Positions 1 through 6,110 of a stretch of 8,583 bases of DNA are shown one piece after another. Position numbers and translations under genes: made by a program. The DNA is from an uncultured Faecalibacterium sp. GTDB lineage: Bacteria > Bacillota > Clostridia > Oscillospirales > Ruminococcaceae. Numbering within the stretch: the first letter of the stretch is position 1; the number at the start of each line of letters is the position of its first letter. The notes below the pieces were generated by a model. The model ran no database searches. It saw only the letters and a program-made list of their open reading frames with translations, and was not told where the DNA came from. The stretch spans positions 1 through 8,583 of the forward strand of contig CAKSZU010000079.1 in NCBI GenBank assembly GCA_934526125.1, given 5' to 3'.

Positions 1-471
1 GACCAATTCCGTCATCAGATTTTCCCACCGGAGCTGTCCGAACAGGCTCAGCAGAAAGAGAAAACCGGTCAATGCAGCCGCCCGGCAGAGGATCTGCGCG
101 CTGCGGGAAAGCACTTCCGGTTCCAGCACCCATCCGGCCCACAGCAGAAGCGGAAGCAGCCCCAGCACGGCCATGGAAGAAAACTGCGTCCAGCAGATCG
201 TCTGGGCCTGCCGCAGCGTATCGGCCAGCTCCCACCCGAACCAGAGTGCAAGGCCTCCGCAGATCAGTTTCCCGCAGAATTTCTTCCCGCCGGTTTCCCA
301 TCCGGACTCCGTAACCAGAAAGGAAAGCAGCGACACCCCCAGTGCCATAGGAAACCCCTGCAGAAGCATCTCCCGGGCCGGGACGGTCCCCATTGAGAGG
401 ATGCCCTGCGCAAAGACAGAAACCAGAACGCTGAGGGTCAGGGCCTTTTCCGAAAAAAGAGACTGCTTCAT
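1..471 (-). CDS. Probable GerAB-type spore germination permease subunit, 3' end cut by window edge
   Basis: The visible 157 residues start at ATG 471-469 and stay open to base 1, so the C-terminal part is missing. The ATG overlaps the TGA of the upstream GerAA-type gene (ATGA, 468-471), which indicates translational coupling. The protein is very hydrophobic, with likely membrane segments near residues 10-25, 40-53, 66-82, 99-116 and 128-145. GerAB proteins are APC-fold membrane subunits, usually about 360 residues with ten segments, that bind germinant beside GerAA and GerAC in the spore inner membrane. The assignment rests on position directly after a GerAA gene and on the spacing of hydrophobic blocks, including a stretch at 109-153 (AGWVLEPEVLSRSAQILCRA, then a hydrophobic run, then an Asn-Leu pair) that resembles the fourth and fifth helix region of GerAB. 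The N-terminal GerAB signature (G-x-x-x-L-x-L-P type) is not obvious, so this is a divergent member or another small permease. No GerAC gene is visible; it may lie beyond the left edge. Confidence 0.55.
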   Translation of the reverse strand, partial: MKQSLFSEKALTLSVLVSVFAQGILSMGTVPAREMLLQGFPMALGVSLLSFLVTESGWETGGKKFCGKLICGGLALWFGWELADTLRQAQTICWTQFSSMAVLGLLPLLLWAGWVLEPEVLSRSAQILCRAAALTGFLFLLSLFGQLRWENLMTELV

Positions 472-1925
472 TTTTGCTTTCCCCGTTTCTGCCAGATCGT
501 AAAGGGATGCCGGGAGAGTGCCCGGTCATTGCGGCGGATCAGGCCGTCCTGCGAGAGCGGCCCGGCCGGGAAGTCCGCCGGGGTCAGATAGGGTACCCCC
601 AGCGCCGACACCCGCGTCAGACTGAACAGCACCAGCAGTGCAGAAGCCGTCAGGCCCACCGGCCCCGCCAGCCCTGCCGCCAGCAGGACCACCAGCCGCA
701 GGCAGGTCGCGGCCTCATAGAGAGACGGCGTGACGAATACGGCAATGGATGCCACCGCTGCGGTCAGGATCACCGGGGTACCCATCAGCCCGGCGGAAAT
801 GGCGGCATCCCCGATGATGAGGGCTGCGATCAGGCTGACCGAGTGGCCCAGCGTCTGCGGCATCCGCAGGCCTGCCTCCCGGATGATCTCCAGCGTCAGG
901 GTCACCAGGATCATCTCGGCAAACAGCGGAAGCGGCGTGGCCTGCTCGGCTGCTTCGATCCGGAACAGCAACTGCGGCGGAAGCAGCTCCGGCAGGAACA
1001 CGGCCAGACAGACAAAGCCCCCGGGCAGAAAGATGCTCAGATAAAACGCGGCATATTTCAGGATGCGCAGGAAGGACGCAAAGAACGCCGTCCCGGCGTA
1101 GTCATCCAGACACTCGAAGTTCTCGCAGAAAAGGCTGGGCAGGACCAGTGCCGATGGGCTGCCGTTGACGAGGATCACCAGTTTGCCTTCCATGAGCTTT
1201 GCCGCCGTCACAGCCGGGCGCTCGGTATAGCTCACCGGGGCAAAGGTGCGCAGTTTACAGGGGAAAAGCCAGGGCACCCAGTAACTGGAATCCAGCAAAA
1301 GGCGGGGCGTTGCCCGCTGCAGACGCCGCCGCACCTGCCGGACTGCATCCGGTGCCGCCTGATCCCGGCAGTAGCAGAGGGCATACTCGGTTTTCATGGG
1401 ACAGTCCGCCTGCCGGATCTCCATCACCAGGGTATCGTTTCGGAAGAGCCGCCGCAGCAGGCTCAGATTGGTGCGCAGCAGGTCGGTAAAACCTTCCCGG
1501 GAGCCGCGCACATTCCCCTCGCCTGCCGGTTCGTCCACCGAACGGGCTTTCAGGCTCTGCACCGAAAACGCGATCCCTCTGGGGCAGCCGTCCAGCAGCA
1601 GCACCGCCATTCCGGCAGTCATGCATCGGGTCAGATCTTCCCAGCTTTCCACCGGGGCAGGCTCTGCCGGAAGATCCGAGTGCAGAAACAGCATTTCATA
1701 GACCCGGTTCCCGTCCGGCTGTTCCGGCAGCGCAGGACTGCGGCGGTTCACCGCATCCAGGACCAGCCGCCAGAGCCCTTCCAGACTGGCCATGCCGTCA
1801 AACAGAACGATGGCCCCTTTGCACCCGTACAGTTCTATTTTCTTCGCATAAAAATCAGCCGATTGGCCAAACCTAGCATCGAGACCCGCAAGGTTCTCTG
1901 CCAGACATCCGGAAAGCTGTTTCAT
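468..1925 (-). CDS. GerAA-type spore germination protein (GerA family)
   Basis: The 485-residue product matches the GerA/SpoVAF family (GerAA-type A subunit of the germinant receptor), which acts in the spore inner membrane where nutrients trigger germination. Family landmarks are present in order: an N-terminal soluble domain (about 1-280) containing NVRGSREGFTDLLRTNLSLL at 138-157, the counterpart of the usual VRGPREGF...TN..L.RR block, and EGKLVILVNGSPSALVLPSL at 246-265. A C-terminal membrane domain with about four to five segments follows (about 288-312, 336-350, 362-382, 384-402, 409-436). It carries the hallmark EIIREAGLRMPQTLGHSVSL at 346-365 followed by an ALIIGDAAISAG block. Length is near the family norm of 480-530. 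Start ATG 1925-1923 has a GGGGG Shine-Dalgarno-like run seven bases upstream (1937-1933). It is the first gene of its operon and overlaps the next gene by four bases. A sigma-G-like promoter sits 20 bases upstream, which suggests forespore expression. The family call is firm; the germinant cannot be read from sequence. Confidence 0.93.
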   Translation of the reverse strand: MKQLSGCLAENLAGLDARFGQSADFYAKKIELYGCKGAIVLFDGMASLEGLWRLVLDAVNRRSPALPEQPDGNRVYEMLFLHSDLPAEPAPVESWEDLTRCMTAGMAVLLLDGCPRGIAFSVQSLKARSVDEPAGEGNVRGSREGFTDLLRTNLSLLRRLFRNDTLVMEIRQADCPMKTEYALCYCRDQAAPDAVRQVRRRLQRATPRLLLDSSYWVPWLFPCKLRTFAPVSYTERPAVTAAKLMEGKLVILVNGSPSALVLPSLFCENFECLDDYAGTAFFASFLRILKYAAFYLSIFLPGGFVCLAVFLPELLPPQLLFRIEAAEQATPLPLFAEMILVTLTLEIIREAGLRMPQTLGHSVSLIAALIIGDAAISAGLMGTPVILTAAVASIAVFVTPSLYEAATCLRLVVLLAAGLAGPVGLTASALLVLFSLTRVSALGVPYLTPADFPAGPLSQDGLIRRNDRALSRHPFTIWQKRGKQK

Positions 1926-1945
1926 CCAGCCGCCCCCTTTTCCGG

Positions 1946-1975
1946 TAGAATACCCTCGGCAGGGGCCGGTTATGC
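1946..1975 (-). promoter_or_regulatory. Sigma-G-like forespore promoter of the germination operon
   Basis: On the minus strand GCATA (1975-1971) is followed after exactly 18 bases by TATTCTA (1952-1946). The Bacillus subtilis sigma-G consensus as I recall it is GHATR, about 18 bases, CATWMTA, so this site matches 5 of 5 and 6 of 7 positions. A start site about seven bases past the -10 (near 1939) leaves a leader of about 14 bases that still contains the GGGGG ribosome site of the GerAA-type gene. gerA operons in Bacillus are sigma-G dependent, so position and sequence agree. Sigma-F has overlapping specificity and cannot be excluded. Confidence 0.6.
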
Positions 1976-1990
1976 GCAGCGGTTGCTGCC

Positions 1991-1998
1991 GGGAGGTG
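1991..1998 (+). promoter_or_regulatory. Ribosome binding site that fixes the TTG start of the DUF421 gene
   Basis: GGGAGGTG at 1991-1998 is a near-perfect Shine-Dalgarno sequence ending five bases before TTG at 2004-2006. No in-frame ATG or GTG lies close by. The open frame upstream is only the antisense shadow of the GerAA-type gene, so this site decides the start. No convincing plus-strand -35/-10 pair was found in the 78-base divergent gap. Confidence 0.8.
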
Positions 1999-2003
1999 TC
2001 CTT

Positions 2004-2696
2004 TTGAAGCTGCTGATCTTCCGCACGATCCTGATCTATCTCTGCGTCCTGTTTGCCATGCGGCTGATGGGCAAGCGCCAGCTGGGCGAACTGCAGCCCG
2101 AGGAGCTGGTTTCCACCATCCTCATTTCCAACCTGGCCTCCATCTCCATTGAGTCGGAGGAAGTCCCGGTAACGGCCAGCCTGATCCCCCTGTTCCTGAT
2201 TGCGGCACTGGAACTTCTGGGGTCGATCCTCAGTTTCCGGAGCCAGCGCTTTTTCAACCTGATGTCCGGGCGGCCCAAGACTGTGATCCTGAACGGCGAG
2301 ATCGATCAGGATGCCCTGCGCACCCTGCGGCTGACGGCGGCGGACCTGATGGAAGCACTGCGGGGCAAGGACGTATTCGACCCACGGGAGGTTTCCTATG
2401 CGGTCGTGGAGACCAACGGCAGTCTCTCCGTGGCCCTGCGGCCGGAGCGGGAACCAGCCACCCTTGCCGACCTCAGCATAAAGGTACAGCAGGCACAGGC
2501 CACCGTCCCCTTTGTTCTGGACGGGCAGGTCCTGGAAGAAAATCTCCGCATCTGCGGCAAGGACCGGGCATGGCTGGAGCGCACCGCGCAGGCCAACGCC
2601 CTTCTGCTGGGCGAGATCCTTCTGCTGGTGGGCAACGACACCGAGGATTATTTCCTGCTGAAAAAGGAGCGCCGGTCAAAACCGGACGCCCGGTAA
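2004..2696 (+). CDS. DUF421 (YetF-like) membrane protein
   Basis: The 230-residue product is a DUF421 / YetF-family protein. Membrane segments are likely at about 4-20, 33-47 and 57-77, followed by a cytoplasmic domain. Family landmarks visible are AMRLMGKRQLGELQPEELVS at 18-37, SGRPKTVILNGEID at 88-101, and RLTAADLMEALRGKDVFDPR at 109-128 followed by an EVSYAVVETNGSLSV strand block. The start is TTG 2004 with a strong ribosome site; this gives the usual family N-terminus (KLLIFRTILIYL). Biochemical function is unknown. Bacillus relatives (YetF, YdfS and the 2Duf protein of the spoVA2mob element) have been linked to the spore inner membrane and spore resistance. This copy lacks the extra DUF1657 part of 2Duf. 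It lies back to back with the germination operon and ten bases before a DUF4363 gene, so the last two are very likely co-transcribed. The family call is firm; a spore role is inferred from context. Confidence 0.9.
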   Translation: MKLLIFRTILIYLCVLFAMRLMGKRQLGELQPEELVSTILISNLASISIESEEVPVTASLIPLFLIAALELLGSILSFRSQRFFNLMSGRPKTVILNGEIDQDALRTLRLTAADLMEALRGKDVFDPREVSYAVVETNGSLSVALRPEREPATLADLSIKVQQAQATVPFVLDGQVLEENLRICGKDRAWLERTAQANALLLGEILLLVGNDTEDYFLLKKERRSKPDAR

Positions 2697-2706
2697 GGAG
2701 GACAGT

Positions 2707-3075
2707 ATGAGACGGATCTATGCCTGCATCGGGATCGTGGTCGTTTTGCTGGCCGCTGCCTTTTACAGCAGCTGGCGGGTACAGCAGTTTGCCGACGACA
2801 TCTCGGAGGATCTGGAGACGGCCATGGAAGCCATCCGGAACGAAGATCTCCCCCGCGCCCGTCAGGCCATCTCCGAAGGGGCCGCACTCTGCGACACCAT
2901 GCGCGAAGGGATGAATCACCTGCTCCGCACTGAGGACTTCACGGAACTGGAAGCCGCTCTCCGGGCCGCCGATGGGCATCTGGAATTCAGCGCCCCGGAG
3001 GAAGCTTTCGGCGAGCTGCGCCGGGCGCAGGTCCGGGTCGAAACATTGGAGTGGCTTTCCCGGCGGCTGATCTGA
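2707..3075 (+). CDS. DUF4363-like membrane-anchored protein
   Basis: This small protein has 122 residues. An N-terminal hydrophobic helix (about 5-21) acts as an uncleaved anchor or signal, and the remainder is a helix-rich, acidic external domain with many Ala, Glu and Arg residues (about 26-122). The ATG at 2707 is preceded by an excellent ribosome site, AAGGAGGA (2695-2702), which overlaps the TAA of the DUF421 gene, so translation is probably coupled. DUF4363 proteins commonly follow DUF421 genes in Clostridia, and size, topology and position here all fit. There are no catalytic motifs. Function is unknown; a partner or extracytoplasmic accessory of the DUF421 protein is the simplest guess. 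The gene ends convergently toward nrdR, 100 bases away. Confidence 0.75.
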   Translation: MRRIYACIGIVVVLLAAAFYSSWRVQQFADDISEDLETAMEAIRNEDLPRARQAISEGAALCDTMREGMNHLLRTEDFTELEAALRAADGHLEFSAPEEAFGELRRAQVRVETLEWLSRRLI

Positions 3076-3085
3076 CTGGGCATTA

Positions 3086-3113
3086 TTTTCGCATAATCGG
3101 AATTATACGAAGA
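3086..3113 (-). other. dif-like XerC/XerD recombination site (candidate)
   Basis: A 28-base imperfect palindrome has the 11-6-11 layout of a Xer site. On the minus strand the arms are TCTTCGTATAA (3113-3103) and TTATGCGAAAA (3096-3086) around a six-base centre TTCCGA (3102-3097). The Firmicutes dif consensus as I recall it is ACTKYSTAKAA, TRTATA, TTATGTWAACT. The left arm agrees at 10 of 11 positions and the right arm at 7 of 11, while the centre agrees poorly. The site is AT-rich within GC-rich surroundings and lies between convergent genes, where an insertion would do little harm. It could be the chromosomal dif, a dif-like attachment site or relic of a Xer-using element, a regulator's operator, or chance. 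Confidence 0.35.
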
Positions 3114-3124
3114 ATCGTGCGTTC

Positions 3125-3163
3125 AAAAAGGCCGGCCGCTCTCTGTGAGAAACGGCCGGCCTT
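3125..3163 (-). terminator. Intrinsic terminator after nrdR
   Basis: An 11-base-pair perfect stem (3128-3138 with 3153-3163, AAGGCCGGCCG / CGGCCGGCCTT) has a 14-base loop. On the minus strand it is followed by a run of five T (3129-3125), giving a standard Rho-independent terminator 12 bases past the nrdR stop. Read on the plus strand the hairpin has only CTTCTGG after it, so it would be a weak terminator for the DUF421/DUF4363 transcript, though the hairpin is shared. Confidence 0.85.
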
Positions 3164-3175
3164 CTGGTCAGAGCG

Positions 3176-3643
3176 TTATTCTTTTTCTTTCCGGTTGACC
3201 ATCAGCTTTTTCAGCTCATTGAAAAAGCTCTCCACATCGGCAAACTGCCGGTAGACCGAGGCAAAGCGGACATAGGCCACTTCATCGATCTTCTTCAGTT
3301 CCTGCATGGTCAGCTCACCGATCCGGACACTGGTGACCTCTCGGTCATAGGAACTCATCAGGGTCTGTTCGATGCTGCTGACCGCTTTTTCCAGAGCCTC
3401 GTAGCTTACCGGACGCTTGGCGCAGGCCCGCAGCATGGCATTCAGGAGCTTCTGACGGTCAAAGGGCTCCCGGGAGTTATCCTTCTTGATGACGATCAGC
3501 GGGACGGTCTCCACCACCTCGTAGGTCGTGAACCGCATGTGGCAGCGCAGGCACTCCCGGCGGCGGCGGATCCGTTCTCCGTCCTCGGTCGGGCGGGAAT
3601 CGATCACCTTGGACTCCTCATCGCCGCAATAGGGGCATTTCAT
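3176..3643 (-). CDS. nrdR: Transcriptional repressor NrdR
   Basis: The 155-residue protein is a full-length NrdR (family about 150-160). NrdR represses ribonucleotide reductase genes by sensing ATP/dATP through an ATP-cone and binding paired NrdR boxes. The N-terminal zinc ribbon shows Cys3, Cys6, Cys31 and Cys34 (MKCPYCG and [12 protein letters not shown]), with the typical [19 protein letters not shown] block between the pairs (13-31). The ATP-cone spans about 49-139, starting with [20 protein letters not shown] at 49-68 and ending in [19 protein letters not shown] at 122-140. ATG 3643-3641 has an AGGAGGA ribosome site eight bases upstream. It is the last gene of the aminotransferase-secDF-nrdR unit, 36 bases after secDF, and is followed by a strong terminator. 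No reductase gene or NrdR box pair was seen in the window, so its targets lie elsewhere. Confidence 0.98.
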   Translation of the reverse strand: MKCPYCGDEESKVIDSRPTEDGERIRRRRECLRCHMRFTTYEVVETVPLIVIKKDNSREPFDRQKLLNAMLRACAKRPVSYEALEKAVSSIEQTLMSSYDREVTSVRIGELTMQELKKIDEVAYVRFASVYRQFADVESFFNELKKLMVNRKEKE

Positions 3644-3679
3644 AGTTGTTCCTCCTCATGTCGGGGTCAGGGTATCGGC

Positions 3680-6025
3680 TCAGGCTTTTTTCGGGTTTTC
3701 CTTCTTCCCCTTGCGCTCGCTCCACAGCACCCAGGCCGAGGTGGAAACGCAGAGAGAAGTATACACGCCGCTGATCATACCCATCATCAGCGGGAATGCA
3801 AAGGTAAAGATGCTGTCCAGACCGTACAGCTTGGAAACGATGCACATCACACCCAGTGCCATCACGGTGGTCACAGTCGTGATCATGGTGCGGCGGGCAG
3901 ACTGGTTGACCGAGTGGTTGACCAGCTCTTCAAAGGAAGCCTTCTTCCCCATCAGAGCGCGGTTCTCTCGGATGCGGTCGTAGACCACAACGGTATCATT
4001 GATGGAGTAGCCCAGAATGGTCAGCATGGCGGCGATGAAGTTGCCGTCCAGCGGGGCGCGCAGCAGCACAAAGGTGCCAAACACCACCATCAGGTCATTC
4101 AACAGGGCCAGAACGGCCATCAGGCCGCCGGTCAGGCCGCCGATGCGGCGGAAGCGAACCCCGATGTAAAGCAGGATCAGCAGCAGGGCAAAGATCACGG
4201 CCACCAGACTCTTCTGCAGGAAGCGGGTGCCCATGGCCGCGCTGACGTTGCTCAGGGAGAGCTGCGCAAAGGCATTGTCCGGGTACTCGCTGTTCAGGGA
4301 GTCCAGCAGGGTTTCCACCTGATCTGTGGTCACCGTCTCGTTGCCGGGCATAGAGATCTTGAGGGTCTGCTCTCCGGTGGCAATGTTCTCGCCGGTCTGC
4401 AGGGTCAGGCCGGTGTTTTCCAGTGCGTCCGAAGCCGTCTTCTGGACCGCGGAGGTGTCGAAGTCGCCCTCATAGCTCAGGGTGATCATGGCACCGCCGG
4501 TGAACTCGGTATCCAGCCGGACACCGAACAGCACGGCGCAGCACAGGATGCAGACCATCAGGCAGGCAGAGATCCGCAGGAACCGCTTGCGCTGGCCGAC
4601 AAAGTCGAAGGGCGTCTTTTTTGCAGGCTCCCTGCCGGGCTTTGCGGCACCGTAGAGCCACGGATTCCGCAGCGCCTTGATGGAAGCCGCACCGCGGATC
4701 ATGACACGGGTAGCAAAGACGCCGAAGACGAAGTTCAACAGCACACCGGTCAACAGCGTATAGCCGAACGCATAGATCGTACCGGCGGTCGAAGGACCGA
4801 AGGCGAAGAACAGGAAGTGGAGCATCTTGGCGAAGAAGCCGTCCGAGGGGCCGAAGGCACCCATCAGCACGACAGCCACGATGACGATGGTCACGTTGCC
4901 GTCGATGATGGGGGTCAGGCCGCGGGCAAAGCCGCTCTTCAGGGCACCGTCCAGAGACTTGCCGCTGTTGAGTTCTTCCTTGATGCGCTCAGCCGTGATG
5001 ACGTTAGCGTCCACGCCCATACCGATGGCCAGGATGATGCCGGCAATGCCGGGCAGGGTCAGAGTAAAGCTCTCAAAGACCGGGAAATAACCGGAGACGA
5101 ATGCCAGCGTTGCCGCCACCTGTCCGGCCAGCGCAATGCAGGCCAGGAAACCGGGCAGACGGTACAGCAGGGTCATCAGCACCACAATGAGGGCAAAGGC
5201 GATCAGACCGGCCAAGACCATTGCGCTCAGGCTGTTCTCGCCGAGGCTCGGGCTGATGGTCGAGTAGCTGTCCACCGTCAGGGCAAAGGGCAGTGCGCCG
5301 GAGTTGATCTGACGGGCCATCTTGACCACGTCCTCCTGGGTGAAGGGATTGGATGCCGAGCTGGTGATGATGGCAGAACCGTCGGTAATGGCGGCGTTGA
5401 CGGTCGCCGTGCTGACGTTTTCGTCATCCAGCCAAATGCTGATGGTGCCGTTGCTCTGGTACAGCCGGGTCGTGGCATCTCCGAAAGCCTTGGCACCCTC
5501 ATCGGTGAACTTCAGGGCCACATAGTACTCGGACGTGCTGCCGCTTACCGGGCCGTACTGTGCGGCTGCGCTCTCCACCATGGAGCCGTCCAGGATCAGG
5601 TCGCCGTCGGCAGAACTGCCCTCCCGGAATGTCAGGTAGGCCGTGGTGCCGATCTCCTCAATGGCTGCCTCGGGGTCGAAATCCGTCTCCCCGGACTGCC
5701 ACGGGAACTCGAGGATCAGACGGTCGGAGTCGTAATCCACATAGAGTTCGTAATCGGTCACGTTCAGACCCACCAGACGGTTCTCAATGACGAGCTGTGC
5801 CGCATCGAGCTGATCATCGGTGGCATCGTAGCCGTCCGAAGGGGCAAATGTCACATTGACACCGCCCTTGATGTCCACACCGAAGCGGATATCCTGTGCG
5901 CCCTTGATGTAAGTCTTGGTCACATCGCCGTATTTTGCCGACACGCCAAAGAATGCCGTGTAGACAAATGCAGCGATCAGGAGTACTGTGACAACAAGCT
6001 GCCATGCTTTGCCTTTTGTCTTCAT
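3680..6025 (-). CDS. secDF: Fused protein-export membrane protein SecDF
   Basis: The 781-residue product joins SecD (about 1-460) and SecF (about 470-781), as in many Firmicutes. It uses the proton gradient to help pull proteins through SecYEG from the outer face of the membrane. Visible parts are a first membrane helix (about 8-27), the SecD landmark DIRFGVDIKGGVNVTF at 45-60, a large external domain to about 260, and SecD helices 2-6 (about 263-445) with GIILAIGMGVDANVITAERI at 329-348, where Asp339 is the proton-relay aspartate. The SecF helix 1 (about 484-502) is followed by DTEFTGGAMITLSYE at 505-519, and helices 2-6 (about 606-768) contain LGYSINDTVVVYDRIRENRA at 671-690 with Asp677. 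The external SecD part is short compared with E. coli SecD, which is common in clostridia. ATG 6025 is chosen because the frame above it (GTG 6067) only adds residues encoded by two GGAGG sites; the nearer GGAGG (6043-6039) is 13 bases from the ATG, longer than usual. It follows the aminotransferase gene by 85 bases. Confidence 0.97.
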   Translation of the reverse strand: MKTKGKAWQLVVTVLLIAAFVYTAFFGVSAKYGDVTKTYIKGAQDIRFGVDIKGGVNVTFAPSDGYDATDDQLDAAQLVIENRLVGLNVTDYELYVDYDSDRLILEFPWQSGETDFDPEAAIEEIGTTAYLTFREGSSADGDLILDGSMVESAAAQYGPVSGSTSEYYVALKFTDEGAKAFGDATTRLYQSNGTISIWLDDENVSTATVNAAITDGSAIITSSASNPFTQEDVVKMARQINSGALPFALTVDSYSTISPSLGENSLSAMVLAGLIAFALIVVLMTLLYRLPGFLACIALAGQVAATLAFVSGYFPVFESFTLTLPGIAGIILAIGMGVDANVITAERIKEELNSGKSLDGALKSGFARGLTPIIDGNVTIVIVAVVLMGAFGPSDGFFAKMLHFLFFAFGPSTAGTIYAFGYTLLTGVLLNFVFGVFATRVMIRGAASIKALRNPWLYGAAKPGREPAKKTPFDFVGQRKRFLRISACLMVCILCCAVLFGVRLDTEFTGGAMITLSYEGDFDTSAVQKTASDALENTGLTLQTGENIATGEQTLKISMPGNETVTTDQVETLLDSLNSEYPDNAFAQLSLSNVSAAMGTRFLQKSLVAVIFALLLILLYIGVRFRRIGGLTGGLMAVLALLNDLMVVFGTFVLLRAPLDGNFIAAMLTILGYSINDTVVVYDRIRENRALMGKKASFEELVNHSVNQSARRTMITTVTTVMALGVMCIVSKLYGLDSIFTFAFPLMMGMISGVYTSLCVSTSAWVLWSERKGKKENPKKA

Positions 6026-6038
6026 AAAAATCAGGAAA

Positions 6039-6043
6039 CCTCC
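6039..6043 (-). promoter_or_regulatory. Ribosome binding site of secDF with long spacing
   Basis: GGAGG (6043-6039) is the only good site before ATG 6025, with 13 bases between them instead of the usual five to nine. A second GGAGG lies further up at 6060-6056. The region between them is AT-rich (TTTATTATATTT), which would keep the leader open. The spacing leaves some doubt about the exact start codon, but the protein from ATG 6025 begins like other SecD proteins (MKTKGKAWQL then a hydrophobic helix). Confidence 0.55.
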
Positions 6044-6110
6044 AAATATAATAAACCTCCGCCGCACAGCAGAGCCTGCCGCACGGAGGAGATTTTCAAC
6101 CAGGGGATGC

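Noticed and set aside
1944..1954. GGTA-GAA-TACC inverted repeat over the sigma-G-like -10 as a second, plus-strand promoter for the DUF421 gene
   Set aside because: The plus-strand position for a -35 element (1923-1927, CATCC) does not fit sigma-G, sigma-F or sigma-A, so a bidirectional promoter is not supported.
474..2003. Long plus-strand open frame running antisense through the GerAA-type gene and continuing in frame into the DUF421 gene
   Set aside because: The translated upstream part is Gln/Arg/His-rich low-complexity protein with no family features, typical of the antisense of a GC-rich gene, and the DUF421 gene has its own strong ribosome site at 1991-1998.
3086..3163. The palindrome at 3086-3113 as a terminator for the plus-strand DUF4363 transcript
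   Set aside because: The stem is AT-rich and interrupted and has no T run after it; the real hairpin at 3128-3163 has its T run only on the minus strand.
6056..6089. Inverted repeat CCTCCG/CGGAGG between the aminotransferase and secDF genes as a possible terminator
   Set aside because: Only six outer and three inner base pairs around a mismatched internal loop, and no T run follows on the minus strand, so read-through into secDF is more likely.
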